Below, piece after piece: positions 34,894-44,223 of a stretch of 64,000 nucleotides of DNA. This DNA is from a bacterium EF100-94H03 bin56 (lineage in GTDB: Bacteria > Pseudomonadota > Alphaproteobacteria > SP197). The notes beneath the pieces are model-generated. The model was not told where the DNA came from, made no database searches, and saw only the letters and a list, made by a program, of their open reading frames with translations. Both the position numbers and the translations under genes were made by a program. Position 1 is the first letter of the stretch. Every line of letters begins with the position of its first letter. Location of the stretch: NCBI GenBank assembly GCA_002238685.1, contig MPMV01000002.1, forward strand, positions 124,001-188,000. The letters run 5' to 3'.

Positions 34894-36348
34894 TCACTGT
34901 CCTCCATTCTTGCCACGGCCAACGATGCGTCCGGGACGCGCACCGGTGTGGCCATCACCATTCCACACCTCGACTCCGTTGACGAAGACATGCCCGATAC
35001 CGGCCGAGGGTTGCTCGGGGTCCATGTAGGTCGCCCGGGCTGCAATGGCGGCCGGGTCGAAGACCACGAGGTCTGCCCAGGCGCCGGCAGCCACGCGGCC
35101 ACGCCCCTCGAGACCGAACCATTCGGCCGAGGCGCCGGTCATGCGGTGAATGGCGGCCTCAAGGCCGGTCATGCCGAGTTCCCGGACATAGTGACCCAGG
35201 ACATGTGCAAAGGTGCCCCACAACCGTGGGTGGGGGTGTGGCGCGAGAGGGATGCCGTCCGAACCGATGAGAATGTCGGGATGGGCCATGAGGCGTTCGA
35301 CATTGCGCTCGTCGCGCCCGAAGTAGATCGCTCCACCCGGTGCAAGACGGCGTGCGGCGGTTAGCGCGTCGACGTCCCAGTCGTCTGCGATTTCGGCGAG
35401 ATAGCGTCCGCCCATGTCCGGGTAGGGCTTCGACCAGGTGACCAGCACCCGGGTACGGCGCTCGACGAACTCCGGCAGGATGGACGTGCTCGATGCCTCG
35501 TAGGGGTAGGCATCGGCAATGATCCGGACACCTTGCCTGCGGCTTCCTTCAAACCATGCGAGCGCTTCGCCCGCCAACCCCGGGTTGTCGGGCTCGTGAC
35601 AGTGAAAGTGCGAGACGATGACCGGGATGTCCGCTTTCCGGCCGATGTGAACGGCCTCGTCGAAAGCCTCCCGCGCGGCGTCGGCATAACTCCTCATGTG
35701 AGTTGCATAGACGCCACCGGCAGCCGCGGCCCTCGACGCGAGCTCGACCACCTCCGCAGTCTCGCAACAACGCGCCGGCGGATACTCGAGCCCCGTCGAG
35801 AGGCCGATGGCGCCAGCCGCCATCGCTTCATCGAGTGCCCCCTTCATGGTTTCGATTTCGGGACCGGTGGCGGGACGCAGGACATCATCCATGGCGGCAA
35901 GGCGCAGCGTCGCATGGCCGACCAGAAAGGCGGCATTGGAGGCCGGCGGTTTGCGTCGAAGCTCGTCCACGAGCGCCTGGAAGGTCGGATAGCGAAAGTC
36001 GCCCTCGAGACCGAGAAGATCGAAGGGTGACATGGGACGTTCACCGGCCACCAGGGGTGCCAGCGAGATACCGCAGTTGCCTGCAACCACCGTCGTCACG
36101 CCCTGACTCACCTTGGGCGTCATGTCGCCGGCATCGCGCAGCATGCGATCGTCGTGGGTATGGACATCGATAAACCCGGGAGCCACCACCTGGCCGGCAG
36201 CGTCGATATCGATGTCGGCCGTCACCCCGGAGAGATCGCCAAGAGCAGCGATACGGTCATCGTCAATGGCAACATCGGCATGGAAGCGGTCGCCGCCGCT
36301 GCCGTCAATGACCGTGCCACCACGAAGAATGATGCCGTGTCCGGTCAT
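34894..36348 (-). CDS. N-acyl-D-amino-acid deacylase family amidohydrolase
   Basis: A 484-aa metal-dependent amidohydrolase. The metal-binding HTHD (His63, His65) follows GQVVAPGFIDV, and VVAGNCGISLAPL, THMRSY, SHFHCHEPDNPG and IGSDGIPL are family signatures. D-aminoacylases release D-amino acids from N-acyl derivatives; related enzymes open cyclic amides. The next gene encodes a CocE-like acyl hydrolase, so the pair may process an N-acylated or esterified compound. It is divergent from the CoxL-like gene across 82 bases. Confidence 0.88.
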   Translation of the reverse strand: MTGHGIILRGGTVIDGSGGDRFHADVAIDDDRIAALGDLSGVTADIDIDAAGQVVAPGFIDVHTHDDRMLRDAGDMTPKVSQGVTTVVAGNCGISLAPLVAGERPMSPFDLLGLEGDFRYPTFQALVDELRRKPPASNAAFLVGHATLRLAAMDDVLRPATGPEIETMKGALDEAMAAGAIGLSTGLEYPPARCCETAEVVELASRAAAAGGVYATHMRSYADAAREAFDEAVHIGRKADIPVIVSHFHCHEPDNPGLAGEALAWFEGSRRQGVRIIADAYPYEASSTSILPEFVERRTRVLVTWSKPYPDMGGRYLAEIADDWDVDALTAARRLAPGGAIYFGRDERNVERLMAHPDILIGSDGIPLAPHPHPRLWGTFAHVLGHYVRELGMTGLEAAIHRMTGASAEWFGLEGRGRVAAGAWADLVVFDPAAIAARATYMDPEQPSAGIGHVFVNGVEVWNGDGHTGARPGRIVGRGKNGGQ

Positions 36349-36430
36349 GCATCCCTCCGCCTTTTCGCTTTATCGAGGGTAGGTCGATTCGGTTTCATTT
36401 GTCATCCCGCCGCTCTATACGGGGAAGGCC

Positions 36431-38803
36431 ATGACAAAGCAGTCGATCGGCGCTTCCTGTCTGCGCAAGGAAGACAGGCGATTTCTGACCGGCCGGGGCC
36501 GCTACACCGGTGACCACCGGCCAGCGGATGTTCTCACCGCAGTCTTCGTGCGCTCACCCCATGCACACGCGTCGTTCGCCATCACCGACAGGCGTGACGC
36601 CCTGGCCGTGCCTGGTGTCCTCGCCGTGCTGACGGCAGCCGAGATGGCGGCCGACGGCGTCACACCCCTGCCCGTCTCTTGGAACATCCCCAACGCTGAC
36701 GGCAGCGCGTCCTTCATTCCCCCCATGCATGCCCTGGCCGATGGGATGGTCCGCTACATCGGCCAGCCGTGCGCAATGGTGATTGCCACCAGCGATGCGG
36801 CGGCCCGGGATGGTGCGGAAAACGTTGCGATCGACTTCGGCGAGAAGGCGGCGGCCGCCACCCTCGACGAGGCCACGGCACCGGGAGCACCGCCCGTGTG
36901 GGACCAGTGCCCCTCCAACATCAGCCTGAACTGGTCGGTCGGCGATCCTGAGGCGGTGGAACGTGCCTTTGCCGGGGCCGCGCACCAGGTCAGCCTCGAT
37001 CTCGTCAACCAGCGTATCTCGGCGATGCCCATGGAGCCTCGGCTTGCCGTGGCATGCTACGACACCGGCAGCGACCGGCTGACCTGCCACGCCTCGAATC
37101 AGCTGCCCCATGAACTGCAGCGCTCCATCGCCGAAGCCCTTTCGATCCCGGAAACGCGGATCGACGTGGTGGCCCGGGATGTTGGAGGCGGTTTCGGCAT
37201 GAAGTCGTACGCCTATCCCGAGGACGTCGCTCTCGCCTGGGCGGCGCGCCGGTTGCGGCGCGACATCGCCTGGACCTCGGAAAGGAACGAGGCTTTCCAG
37301 GCCGATGCGGCGGCCCGCGATCATGTTGCGCATGCAAGGCTGGCACTCGACGCGGACTTGCGCTTCCTCGCACTCGACATCGCGATCACCGCCAACATGG
37401 GGGCCTACCTCAGCCAGCATGCCCTCGCGGTGCCGACGATCTATTGCACCTATTCCATTCCCGGTCCCTACCGGTTCGCGTCACTCGGTGTCCGCGTGCG
37501 CGCCGTACTGACCCATTCCGCGCCCGTCGACGCCTACCGGGGCGCTGGACGTTCGGAAGCCGTCTACATGACCGAGCGCATCATCGATCATGCGGCGCGC
37601 CAGCTCGGGGTCGACGCCGCGGAGCTGCGCCGCCGCAACCTCATTGAACCACGGCATATGCCCTTCACCACGGCACTTGGCATGACATTGCGCGATGCCG
37701 ATGCGCCACGGCTCCTGCAACATGCCCTCGAGACCGCTGATCATGGCGGGTTCGAGGGCCGACGTGAGGAGGCGCTGGACCGCGGCTCCCTGCGGGGCGT
37801 CGGCATGGCTCTTCATGCCGCAGCCTGTGGAGGTTGTTCCTCGGCCGCCAACCTTGCCGCGGGGGCAACCGTCGGCAACTGGGAAAGTGCTCGTCTTCAG
37901 GTTCATCCTTCAGGCGCGGCAACGCTCTATGTCGGATCCCACAACCATGGCCAGGGCCACGAGACAGCCTTCTCGCAACTGGTCGCCTGGCACACGGGCC
38001 TGCCGTTCGAGGCCATCGAGGTCGTCTTCGGTGACACCCGCCGTGTGCAGCGGGGCATGGGCACCTTCGCGTCGCGATCGGCAGTGGTCTGCGGCCCCGC
38101 CATCGGCCTTGCCTGCGACCGGGTGATGACAAAGGCAAGGGACATCGCCGCATGGCTGCTCGAGGCAGCGGCCGACGACATCGAGATGCGCGACGGCCGC
38201 TTCGCCATCGCCGGAACCGACCGCTCCCTCGCCTTCGGCGACGTCGCCCGCGCCGCCTACCGGTCGGCGGGATTCGGCGAGAATGACCGGGAGCCCGGTC
38301 TCGACGAGACGGGATTCCACGATCCGGAGGATTTCACGTGGCCTTTCGGCGCCCACGTCGCCGAAGTCGAGATCGATCAGGCAACGGGTGCGACAACTCT
38401 CGCCCGGTACGTCGCGGTGGACGATGTCGGCGTCGAGATCAACCCGCTGATCGTCGAGGGACAGATTCACGGCGGCATCGTCCAGGGCGCCGGCCAGGCG
38501 CTGATGGAGGCCATCCGCTACGACCCGGCCAGCGGCCAGTTGCTGACCGGCAGCTTCATGGATTACGCCATGCCGCGGGCGGACACCGTCCCCGACTTCG
38601 TCTGCGAACGCATCGCCTGCCGCGCGACAGTCAATTCCCTGGGCGCCAAGGGGGTCGGCGAGGTCGGCACCTTTGCCGCCCCCGCTGCCATCACCAACGC
38701 CGTCGTCGACGCCCTCGCCCGCGCCGGCATCACCACCTTCGACATGCCAGCCACACCCTTGCGAATCTGGCAGGCTCTCAACGCCGCCAAATGCCATCGA
38801 TGA
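36431..38803 (+). CDS. Xanthine dehydrogenase-family molybdopterin-binding subunit (CoxL form II-like), orphan
   Basis: A 790-aa large subunit of a molybdenum hydroxylase. It starts with SIGASCLRKEDRRFLTGRGRY and has the moco-binding GGGFGMKSY segment. The AYRGAGR loop marks form II CoxL-like proteins rather than true form I CO dehydrogenase (AYRCSFR). The catalytic Glu lies in GAKGVGE near the C-terminus. These enzymes hydroxylate aldehydes or N-heterocycles and need a FAD subunit and a 2Fe-2S subunit; neither gene is adjacent, so partners must lie elsewhere or this copy is solitary. Confidence 0.9.
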   Translation: MTKQSIGASCLRKEDRRFLTGRGRYTGDHRPADVLTAVFVRSPHAHASFAITDRRDALAVPGVLAVLTAAEMAADGVTPLPVSWNIPNADGSASFIPPMHALADGMVRYIGQPCAMVIATSDAAARDGAENVAIDFGEKAAAATLDEATAPGAPPVWDQCPSNISLNWSVGDPEAVERAFAGAAHQVSLDLVNQRISAMPMEPRLAVACYDTGSDRLTCHASNQLPHELQRSIAEALSIPETRIDVVARDVGGGFGMKSYAYPEDVALAWAARRLRRDIAWTSERNEAFQADAAARDHVAHARLALDADLRFLALDIAITANMGAYLSQHALAVPTIYCTYSIPGPYRFASLGVRVRAVLTHSAPVDAYRGAGRSEAVYMTERIIDHAARQLGVDAAELRRRNLIEPRHMPFTTALGMTLRDADAPRLLQHALETADHGGFEGRREEALDRGSLRGVGMALHAAACGGCSSAANLAAGATVGNWESARLQVHPSGAATLYVGSHNHGQGHETAFSQLVAWHTGLPFEAIEVVFGDTRRVQRGMGTFASRSAVVCGPAIGLACDRVMTKARDIAAWLLEAAADDIEMRDGRFAIAGTDRSLAFGDVARAAYRSAGFGENDREPGLDETGFHDPEDFTWPFGAHVAEVEIDQATGATTLARYVAVDDVGVEINPLIVEGQIHGGIVQGAGQALMEAIRYDPASGQLLTGSFMDYAMPRADTVPDFVCERIACRATVNSLGAKGVGEVGTFAAPAAITNAVVDALARAGITTFDMPATPLRIWQALNAAKCHR

Positions 38804-39204
38804 ACCAGCGCCCTGCTCTTGCAGGGATTTCCAGCGTGCTCCCCGGTTCCTCGCGGAGGAGTCCACCAGGCCCCTGTTCTTGAGCAGGGCGAGGCCATCG
38901 CGCACTCTCCGCCCGGTCTCCTCCACCTCATGGCAGCGCGGATGTCGCGAAGCACCATGAACGGCGAGGAAGTGGCAGGACTGCCATGTGTTGTTCCATC
39001 AGGTCGCCGTCTTCCGCGCGATGCGGCATGTCGTCTGCGCTCCGAAAACACAAGCGGCTGGTGCTGTGGAGCGAGGCCAGCCGGTCCTCGAGCCGTTCGT
39101 CAATGCTGCCCGAAGGCGCGATTCCGCTGGCCCAGGCGGACCCGTCGGACGGGCGACTCGGATGAAGGCCCCCGGACAAACCGAATAGCCGTCACGGCGG
39201 CCGA
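38804..39204. other. Spacer downstream of the CoxL-like gene
   Basis: About 400 bases with no convincing gene. Open frames on both strands are Arg/Ser-rich with no recognisable domain. The right-hand end merges with the toxin-antitoxin promoter at 39205. Confidence 0.35.
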
Positions 39205-39242
39205 TTGACGGGCGCTGAGATTGAACATACATTGTCGGGACA
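39205..39242 (+). promoter_or_regulatory. Promoter and operator of the DUF1778/GNAT operon
   Basis: TTGACG (39205-39210) and TACATT (39228-39233) are 17 bases apart. A TGTC-GG-GACA palindrome (39233-39242) overlaps the start region, fitting autorepression by a ribbon-helix-helix antitoxin. Confidence 0.55.
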
Positions 39243-39260
39243 AATAGAAGAGGTGCCATT

Positions 39261-39572
39261 GTGTTGAACTTCAGCGATGTCACGGCGTCCCCGGACGAGA
39301 GGGCGACCGACAACATCGAGATGCGGGTCAAGCCGAGCGACAAGGACCGCATTTCGCGGGCAGCCGAGTTGACCGGCGTCAAGCTCACGACATTCGTCCG
39401 GGCATCGGCGGCCAGAGAAGCCGAACGCATCCTGCGCGAGCATCAGACGACGACACTTTCGGAGCGCGACAGGCGGGCGCTGCTGGAGGCTCTCGACAAT
39501 CCGCCGACGCCGACGCGGGCGGCTCGGAATGCGATTCGCGACTACCGGTCCCGGATCGCCAATGCCTGGTGA
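39261..39572 (+). CDS. DUF1778 ribbon-helix-helix antitoxin
   Basis: A 103-aa antitoxin. The ribbon-helix-helix part is IEMRVKPSDKDRISRAAELTGVK (about residues 18-40, split here only for description), followed by TTFVRASAAREAERIL and a C-terminal toxin-binding tail. DUF1778 proteins neutralise GNAT toxins of the TacT/AtaT type and repress their own operon. The start is GTG at 39261 after AGAGG. Its stop lies 8 bases inside the toxin gene, so translation is coupled. Confidence 0.88.
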   Translation: MLNFSDVTASPDERATDNIEMRVKPSDKDRISRAAELTGVKLTTFVRASAAREAERILREHQTTTLSERDRRALLEALDNPPTPTRAARNAIRDYRSRIANAW

Positions 39573-40125
39573 GGACGAATGTCCGAACGCCCCCCAAGTC
39601 GTCATCGAGCCGTTCGATCCTGGCCGGCATGACCGGTCGGGCTTTTCCTGCGGGACCGATCGCCTGGACAACTTTTTGCGACTCAGCGCCAGAAAGCAGC
39701 AGAAGGACGACTTTACACGTGTATTCGTCGCGGTGACTGAAGGGTCGCCCAAATTTCTCGGCTACTATGCGCTGAACGCGCATGCGGTAGCGATGGAGGA
39801 ACTCGGGACGAACCGTCCCCCGCGAGTGCCCAGGACCGGAAGCATTCCGGCGCTCTACCTTTCGATGATCGCGGTGGACGGACGCCAGCAAGGCGCCGGC
39901 CTCGGTTCGGACCTTGCAGTCGACACACTGGGACGGGCGCTGAACGTCGCCGGCGAAGTCGGCCTGAAGCTGGTCGTCCTCGATGTCATTGGCGACGGCG
40001 GCAAGGAAGTCTTCGCGCGCCGAATGGAATTCTACCGGCGGCTGGGATTCCAAAGCCTTGAGGACCGCCCGAATCGGATGTTCATCACGATTGACACGAT
40101 ACGGGCGATGTTCAGCGAGAGATGA
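39562..40125 (+). CDS. GNAT-family toxin (TacT-like)
   Basis: A 187-aa acetyltransferase. The SFSCGTDRLD-like start (residues 20-30 read GFSCGTDRLDNFL), FVAVTEGSPKFLGYYAL, the acetyl-CoA loop VDGRQQGAGLGSDL and the end FYRRLGFQSLED match type II toxins that acetylate the amino group of charged tRNAs. The ATG at 39562 overlaps the antitoxin stop by 11 bases. The key residues of the fold are intact, so an active toxin is expected. Confidence 0.88.
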   Translation: MPGEDECPNAPQVVIEPFDPGRHDRSGFSCGTDRLDNFLRLSARKQQKDDFTRVFVAVTEGSPKFLGYYALNAHAVAMEELGTNRPPRVPRTGSIPALYLSMIAVDGRQQGAGLGSDLAVDTLGRALNVAGEVGLKLVVLDVIGDGGKEVFARRMEFYRRLGFQSLEDRPNRMFITIDTIRAMFSER

Positions 40126-40555
40126 CGGCAGTCGATCCAGTGCTGCGCGAATTCGACGGGAGCACGGAGTGCTGGCAGTGGATGTTCCAGGAGCCGATTT
40201 GGGTGGCTCGCACGAACAGCCGGATTGAGGGTCTTCCTGCGCTCCGCGACATGCGGCCTACCGAACTGCTTGCACTCTTGAGGTGAAGATCTTCGCGTTC
40301 CTGAAGACGGCTGATGACCTCGATCAGGTTCCGCGCTTGCGGATTCCCCGCGGGGCCGAATATGCGCATCAGGCTCTTGGGCGACTTCTCGGTCATGCCG
40401 CCCAACTCGTGAAAGCCGATGGTTGCATTGATACAGTCGCGCAGAACTGCCTTGCCGGTTTCCGCATCCCCCGACAACAGGCACTCGACTCCCTGCTTGA
40501 GAAGCTCTTCCCGGAAGGCAGGATCGCGGTCGATGCGCGCCTTGATCGTTTCCAT
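40112..40555 (-). CDS. HTH addiction-module antidote-like protein (possibly C-terminally altered)
   Basis: Residues 1-90 fit small HTH antidote proteins: METIKARIDRDPAFREELL, then GKAVLRDCINATIGFHELGG with KSLMRIFGPAGNPQARNL forming the DNA-binding part. Related proteins end shortly after LQEREDLHL, at about 95-100 aa. Here the frame runs on 50 further residues of atypical sequence and overlaps the convergent GNAT toxin end by 14 bases, suggesting a lost stop. The RelE/ParE-type toxin usually upstream is absent: only 91 bases separate it from the carboxylase gene. Confidence 0.65.
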   Translation of the reverse strand: METIKARIDRDPAFREELLKQGVECLLSGDAETGKAVLRDCINATIGFHELGGMTEKSPKSLMRIFGPAGNPQARNLIEVISRLQEREDLHLKSASSSVGRMSRSAGRPSIRLFVRATQIGSWNIHCQHSVLPSNSRSTGSTAVISR

Positions 40556-40646
40556 AAAGTCGCGTGTCGGACGCACGCGGGCATGGATTCCCCGGCAGAG
40601 AAACCGGACAGAATCCCTGCACGTTCGCATGAATGGCGCCCTACCT

Positions 40647-42605
40647 TCAGGCAGGGACGGGGCTGGCCGACGGGGCTGCGACCTTCACCAGTGTGGTGCC
40701 TTCCTCAACGCGGTCGCCGGGTTGAACGGTGACGGCCAGAGCGGTGCCGGCACCTTCGGCACGAATGGCAATCTCCACCTTCATCGCCTCCAGAACGACG
40801 AGAACATCGCCGCGACGGAACATGTCGCCTTCGACAATGCCGACGGCGGCCACGGTCCCCGGCAGGGGCGCCGTCACGTCGCCCAAAACCCCGGCCGCGG
40901 CGCCTGGCGTGGCCTGGTGGCGCTGCCGTTCGACGACATGGCCGCACCCCTGCCAAGCGACGTGAACGTCCTCGCCCGCCACCACGAGGTCGAGATGCAG
41001 GACCTGCGATCCGGCCTCCAGCGCGAGGGTGGCTCCGGTGCGTTCCAAGAGCCGGACGACGTCATCGCCGATGCGGCAGCACCCCTTGCCAAGGACCGTG
41101 ACGGCAACGTCATGCGCCATCCCGTCGACGACGAGTTCCATCATTCCGGAATCGTCGCCCCACAGGCGCCAGCCGGACAGGGACGTCCAGGGGGCGCCGG
41201 CAGGGTCCTGATCAAGGGCACCGCTGAAGTGCATGGCGGCAGCGGCGATGACCGCCACGGGCGGCGCTTGCGGCTGCTGGGCGAGCCGCTCGAGAATCCC
41301 GGTGTCGACCGCGCCTTCGCGGAACTCCGGGTCCTCGAGGACGCGCTTGAGAAACCCGGTGTTGGTGGCGACACCAAGAATGCTGACGGAACCCAGCGCC
41401 TCGCCCAGGCGGGAAATGGCCTCATCCCGGTCATCGCCGTGGGCAATGATCTTGGCCATGAGGGAATCGTAGTGACGGCTCACCGTGACACCGTCACGAA
41501 TGCCTGAATCGATCCTCAGGCGGGCCGACTCCCGGGGCATGCGTTGATGGTGGATGCGGCCGGTCGAGGGCAGGAAGTCCCGCGACGGGTCCTCGGCGCA
41601 CAGGCGCGCCTCAATGGCGTGACCATGACTGCAGATGGTGTCCTGGCGCCATGTCAGCGCCTCCCCGGCGGCAATTCTGAGCTGCCATTCCACGATATCG
41701 ACTCCTGTGATCATTTCGGTCACAGGGTGCTCCACCTGCAGGCGGGTGTTCATCTCAAGGAAAGAAAACGACCCGTTTGCGACGATGAACTCGACGGTTC
41801 CCGCACCCCGGTAGTCGACCGCACGGGCCGCAGCCACCGCCGCCTTCCCCATCGCTTCGCGCAGCTGCGCCGGAAGACCGGGCGCCGGGGATTCCTCGAT
41901 GATTTTCTGCCAGCGGCGCTGCACCGAGCAGTCGCGCTCGGGAAGATGGAGAACCGTGCCAGACGAATCCGCCAGCACCTGGACCTCCACATGGCGTGAC
42001 GAGGCCATGAAACGCTCGACCAGCATCCGCTCGTCGCCGAAGGCAGCCTGAGCCTCGCGACGCGCCGAGCGCAGTGCCTCGGGAAAATCCTCCCTGGTCT
42101 TCACCCGACGCAGTCCGCGCCCGCCACCACCGGCAACAGCCTTGATGATCACGGGAAAGCCAATGTCGAGGGCACGGTCGAGAAGACCGGTATCATCCGG
42201 CGACTCCTCCGCATGGCCCTCGGAGACCGGAACACCGGCGGCCGCCATGGCGGCCCTGGCGGAATCCTTGAGACCCATGATGCGCATGGCCCTGGCGGGA
42301 GGGCCGACGAAGACGATGCCCGCGTCCCCGCAGGCCTCGGCCAGCGCCGGATTCTCCGCAAGAAACCCGTACCCCGGGTGCAGTGCTCCGGCCCGCGAAT
42401 CGCGGGCAACGGCGATCAGCCGGTTGATGTCGAGATAGCCGTCCTTCCCGCCGATGCTCCAGGCTTCGTCAGCCTCTGCGACATGCCGGGCTTCCCGGTC
42501 CGGTTCTGTGTAGACGGCGATGGAATGAAGGCCGAGACGCCGTGCCGTCTTCATGATGCGGCAGGCGATCTCGCCGCGGTTGGCCACGAGGAGCCTGGTG
42601 AACAC
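40647..42605 (-). CDS. Biotin-dependent acyl-CoA carboxylase, biotin carboxylase/BCCP subunit (MccA/LiuD-like)
   Basis: A 652-aa fusion of biotin carboxylase (about residues 1-450) and biotin carboxyl carrier (last 75). VFTRLLVANRGEIACRI starts the protein; the ATP-grasp loop AGGGGRGLR, FLEMNTRLQVEHPVTE and the biotinyl Lys in EAMKVE are present. The latter differs slightly from EAMKM. With the carboxyltransferase and isovaleryl-CoA-dehydrogenase-like genes upstream it looks like 3-methylcrotonyl-CoA carboxylase of the leucine/isovalerate pathway. The start is GTG at 42605, following AGGGA. It is the last gene of the long operon. Confidence 0.9.
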   Translation of the reverse strand: MFTRLLVANRGEIACRIMKTARRLGLHSIAVYTEPDREARHVAEADEAWSIGGKDGYLDINRLIAVARDSRAGALHPGYGFLAENPALAEACGDAGIVFVGPPARAMRIMGLKDSARAAMAAAGVPVSEGHAEESPDDTGLLDRALDIGFPVIIKAVAGGGGRGLRRVKTREDFPEALRSARREAQAAFGDERMLVERFMASSRHVEVQVLADSSGTVLHLPERDCSVQRRWQKIIEESPAPGLPAQLREAMGKAAVAAARAVDYRGAGTVEFIVANGSFSFLEMNTRLQVEHPVTEMITGVDIVEWQLRIAAGEALTWRQDTICSHGHAIEARLCAEDPSRDFLPSTGRIHHQRMPRESARLRIDSGIRDGVTVSRHYDSLMAKIIAHGDDRDEAISRLGEALGSVSILGVATNTGFLKRVLEDPEFREGAVDTGILERLAQQPQAPPVAVIAAAAMHFSGALDQDPAGAPWTSLSGWRLWGDDSGMMELVVDGMAHDVAVTVLGKGCCRIGDDVVRLLERTGATLALEAGSQVLHLDLVVAGEDVHVAWQGCGHVVERQRHQATPGAAAGVLGDVTAPLPGTVAAVGIVEGDMFRRGDVLVVLEAMKVEIAIRAEGAGTALAVTVQPGDRVEEGTTLVKVAAPSASPVPA

Positions 42606-42615
42606 CGTACGGTCC

Positions 42616-44223
42616 CTACATGCGGAAGAGGCCGAAGCGGGTCTCGCCGATCGGCGCGTTGAGTGCCGCTGAAAGCGACAGGGCAAGAACCTCGCGGCTC
42701 TTCCTGGGATCGATGATGCCGTCGTCCCACAGGCGGGCGCTGGCGTAAAGCGGATGGCCCTCCGTTTCGAAGCGATCGGCGATCGTCTTTCTGTAGGCTT
42801 CCTCCTCCTCCGCCGGCCAGTCCTCGCCGCGTCGCGCCATGGAATCCCGGCGCACGGTGCCAAGAACGCTGGCAGCCTGTTCACCTCCCATCACGGATAT
42901 CCGTGCGTTGGGCCACATCCACAGGAACCGCGGCGAGAAGGCGCGCCCGCACATGCCGTAGTTCCCGGCGCCGAAGGAACCGCCGATGATCATGGTGATG
43001 CGCGGGACCGCGGCGGTGGCGACGGCCGTGACGAGCTTGGCCCCGTCCTTGGCAATTCCCCGGGCCTCGTATTTCCTGCCCACCATGAAGCCGGTGATGT
43101 TCTGCAGGAAAACGATGGGAACCTTCCGTCCGGCGCACAGTTCGATGAAATGAGCCCCCTTGAGGGACGATTCGCTGAACAGGATCCCGTTGTTGGCGAG
43201 GATGCCGACGGGAATACCCTCGATGTGGGCAAACCCGCACACCAGGGTGGTGCCGTAGAGGGCCTTGAACTCGTCGAATCGCGAGCCGTCGACGATGCGG
43301 GCAATGACGGCACGGATATCGAGTGGCTGGCGCAGATCCCCGGGGATGAGACCGGGAACTTCCTCCGGGTCGTAGAGCGGCGCTTCGGGACGGCGCCTGA
43401 CGGGACCGTCGCACGTCGGCTGGTTGAGAGTGGCAACAATGGCGCGCGCCTTCTCGAGAGCCTCCATGTCATCGCCCGCCTGGTGATCCACCACACCGGA
43501 GTGGCGGGTATGCAGGTCGGCCCCACCGAGATCCTCGGCGGAAACAGTCTCCCCGGTTGCCGCCTTGACCAGGGGCGGCCCTCCGAGAAAGACCGTGCCC
43601 TGGCCGGCGACGATGATGCTCTCGTCGGACATCGCCGGCACATAGGCGCCACCGGCCGTGCATGACCCCATGACCACGGCAATCTGCGGGATGCCGGCGG
43701 CCGACATGTTTGCCTGGTTGTAGAAGATGCGCCCGAAGTGGTCGCGGTCGGGGAAAACCTCGTCCTGGTTCGGCAGGTTGGCGCCACCGGAGTCCACCAG
43801 GTAGAGGCAGGGCAGGCGGTTCTCGCTGGCAATCTCCTGGGCCCTCAAGTGCTTCTTGACGGTGAGCGGGTAGTAGGTGCCGCCCTTCACCGTGGCGTCG
43901 TTGCAGATGACCATGCACCGCGTGCCCTCGACGAGGCCGATGCCGGCAATGATGCCTGCCGATGGAACTTGCGACTCGTAGAGGCCGTGGGCGGCAAAGA
44001 GACCGATCTCGAGAAATGGTGATCCTGGATCGAGGAGGCGCCGGACCCGCTCCCTGGGCAGCAGCTTGCCGCGCTCCAGATGGCGCCGCCGCGCGTGCGC
44101 CGGCCCTCCCTCCATGATGGTCACAGCGTGACGTTCCGTCGCGTCGATCAGACCCAGCATGCGCTCCCGGTTACGGCGATAGTCCGCGCCGGTGATATCA
44201 ACGGCAGACCCGAGAACACTCAC
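42616..44223 (-). CDS. Acyl-CoA carboxylase carboxyltransferase subunit (MccB/LiuB-like)
   Basis: A 535-aa crotonase-fold carboxyltransferase. [21 protein letters not shown] near residue 55, [36 protein letters not shown] and [18 protein letters not shown] are typical of methylcrotonyl-CoA/geranyl-CoA carboxylase beta subunits. It transfers CO2 from biotin to an unsaturated acyl-CoA. Its start overlaps the dehydrogenase stop by 4 bases and the alpha subunit begins 10 bases after its stop. 3-Methylcrotonyl-CoA is the likeliest substrate. Methylglutaconyl-CoA hydratase and HMG-CoA lyase genes are not in the window. Confidence 0.9.
   Translation of the reverse strand: MSVLGSAVDITGADYRRNRERMLGLIDATERHAVTIMEGGPAHARRRHLERGKLLPRERVRRLLDPGSPFLEIGLFAAHGLYESQVPSAGIIAGIGLVEGTRCMVICNDATVKGGTYYPLTVKKHLRAQEIASENRLPCLYLVDSGGANLPNQDEVFPDRDHFGRIFYNQANMSAAGIPQIAVVMGSCTAGGAYVPAMSDESIIVAGQGTVFLGGPPLVKAATGETVSAEDLGGADLHTRHSGVVDHQAGDDMEALEKARAIVATLNQPTCDGPVRRRPEAPLYDPEEVPGLIPGDLRQPLDIRAVIARIVDGSRFDEFKALYGTTLVCGFAHIEGIPVGILANNGILFSESSLKGAHFIELCAGRKVPIVFLQNITGFMVGRKYEARGIAKDGAKLVTAVATAAVPRITMIIGGSFGAGNYGMCGRAFSPRFLWMWPNARISVMGGEQAASVLGTVRRDSMARRGEDWPAEEEEAYRKTIADRFETEGHPLYASARLWDDGIIDPRKSREVLALSLSAALNAPIGETRFGLFRM

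Noticed and set aside
36431-38803. Carbon monoxide dehydrogenase CoxL
   Set aside because: The loop is AYRGAGR (form II), not AYRCSFR of true CO dehydrogenase, and coxM/coxS are absent.
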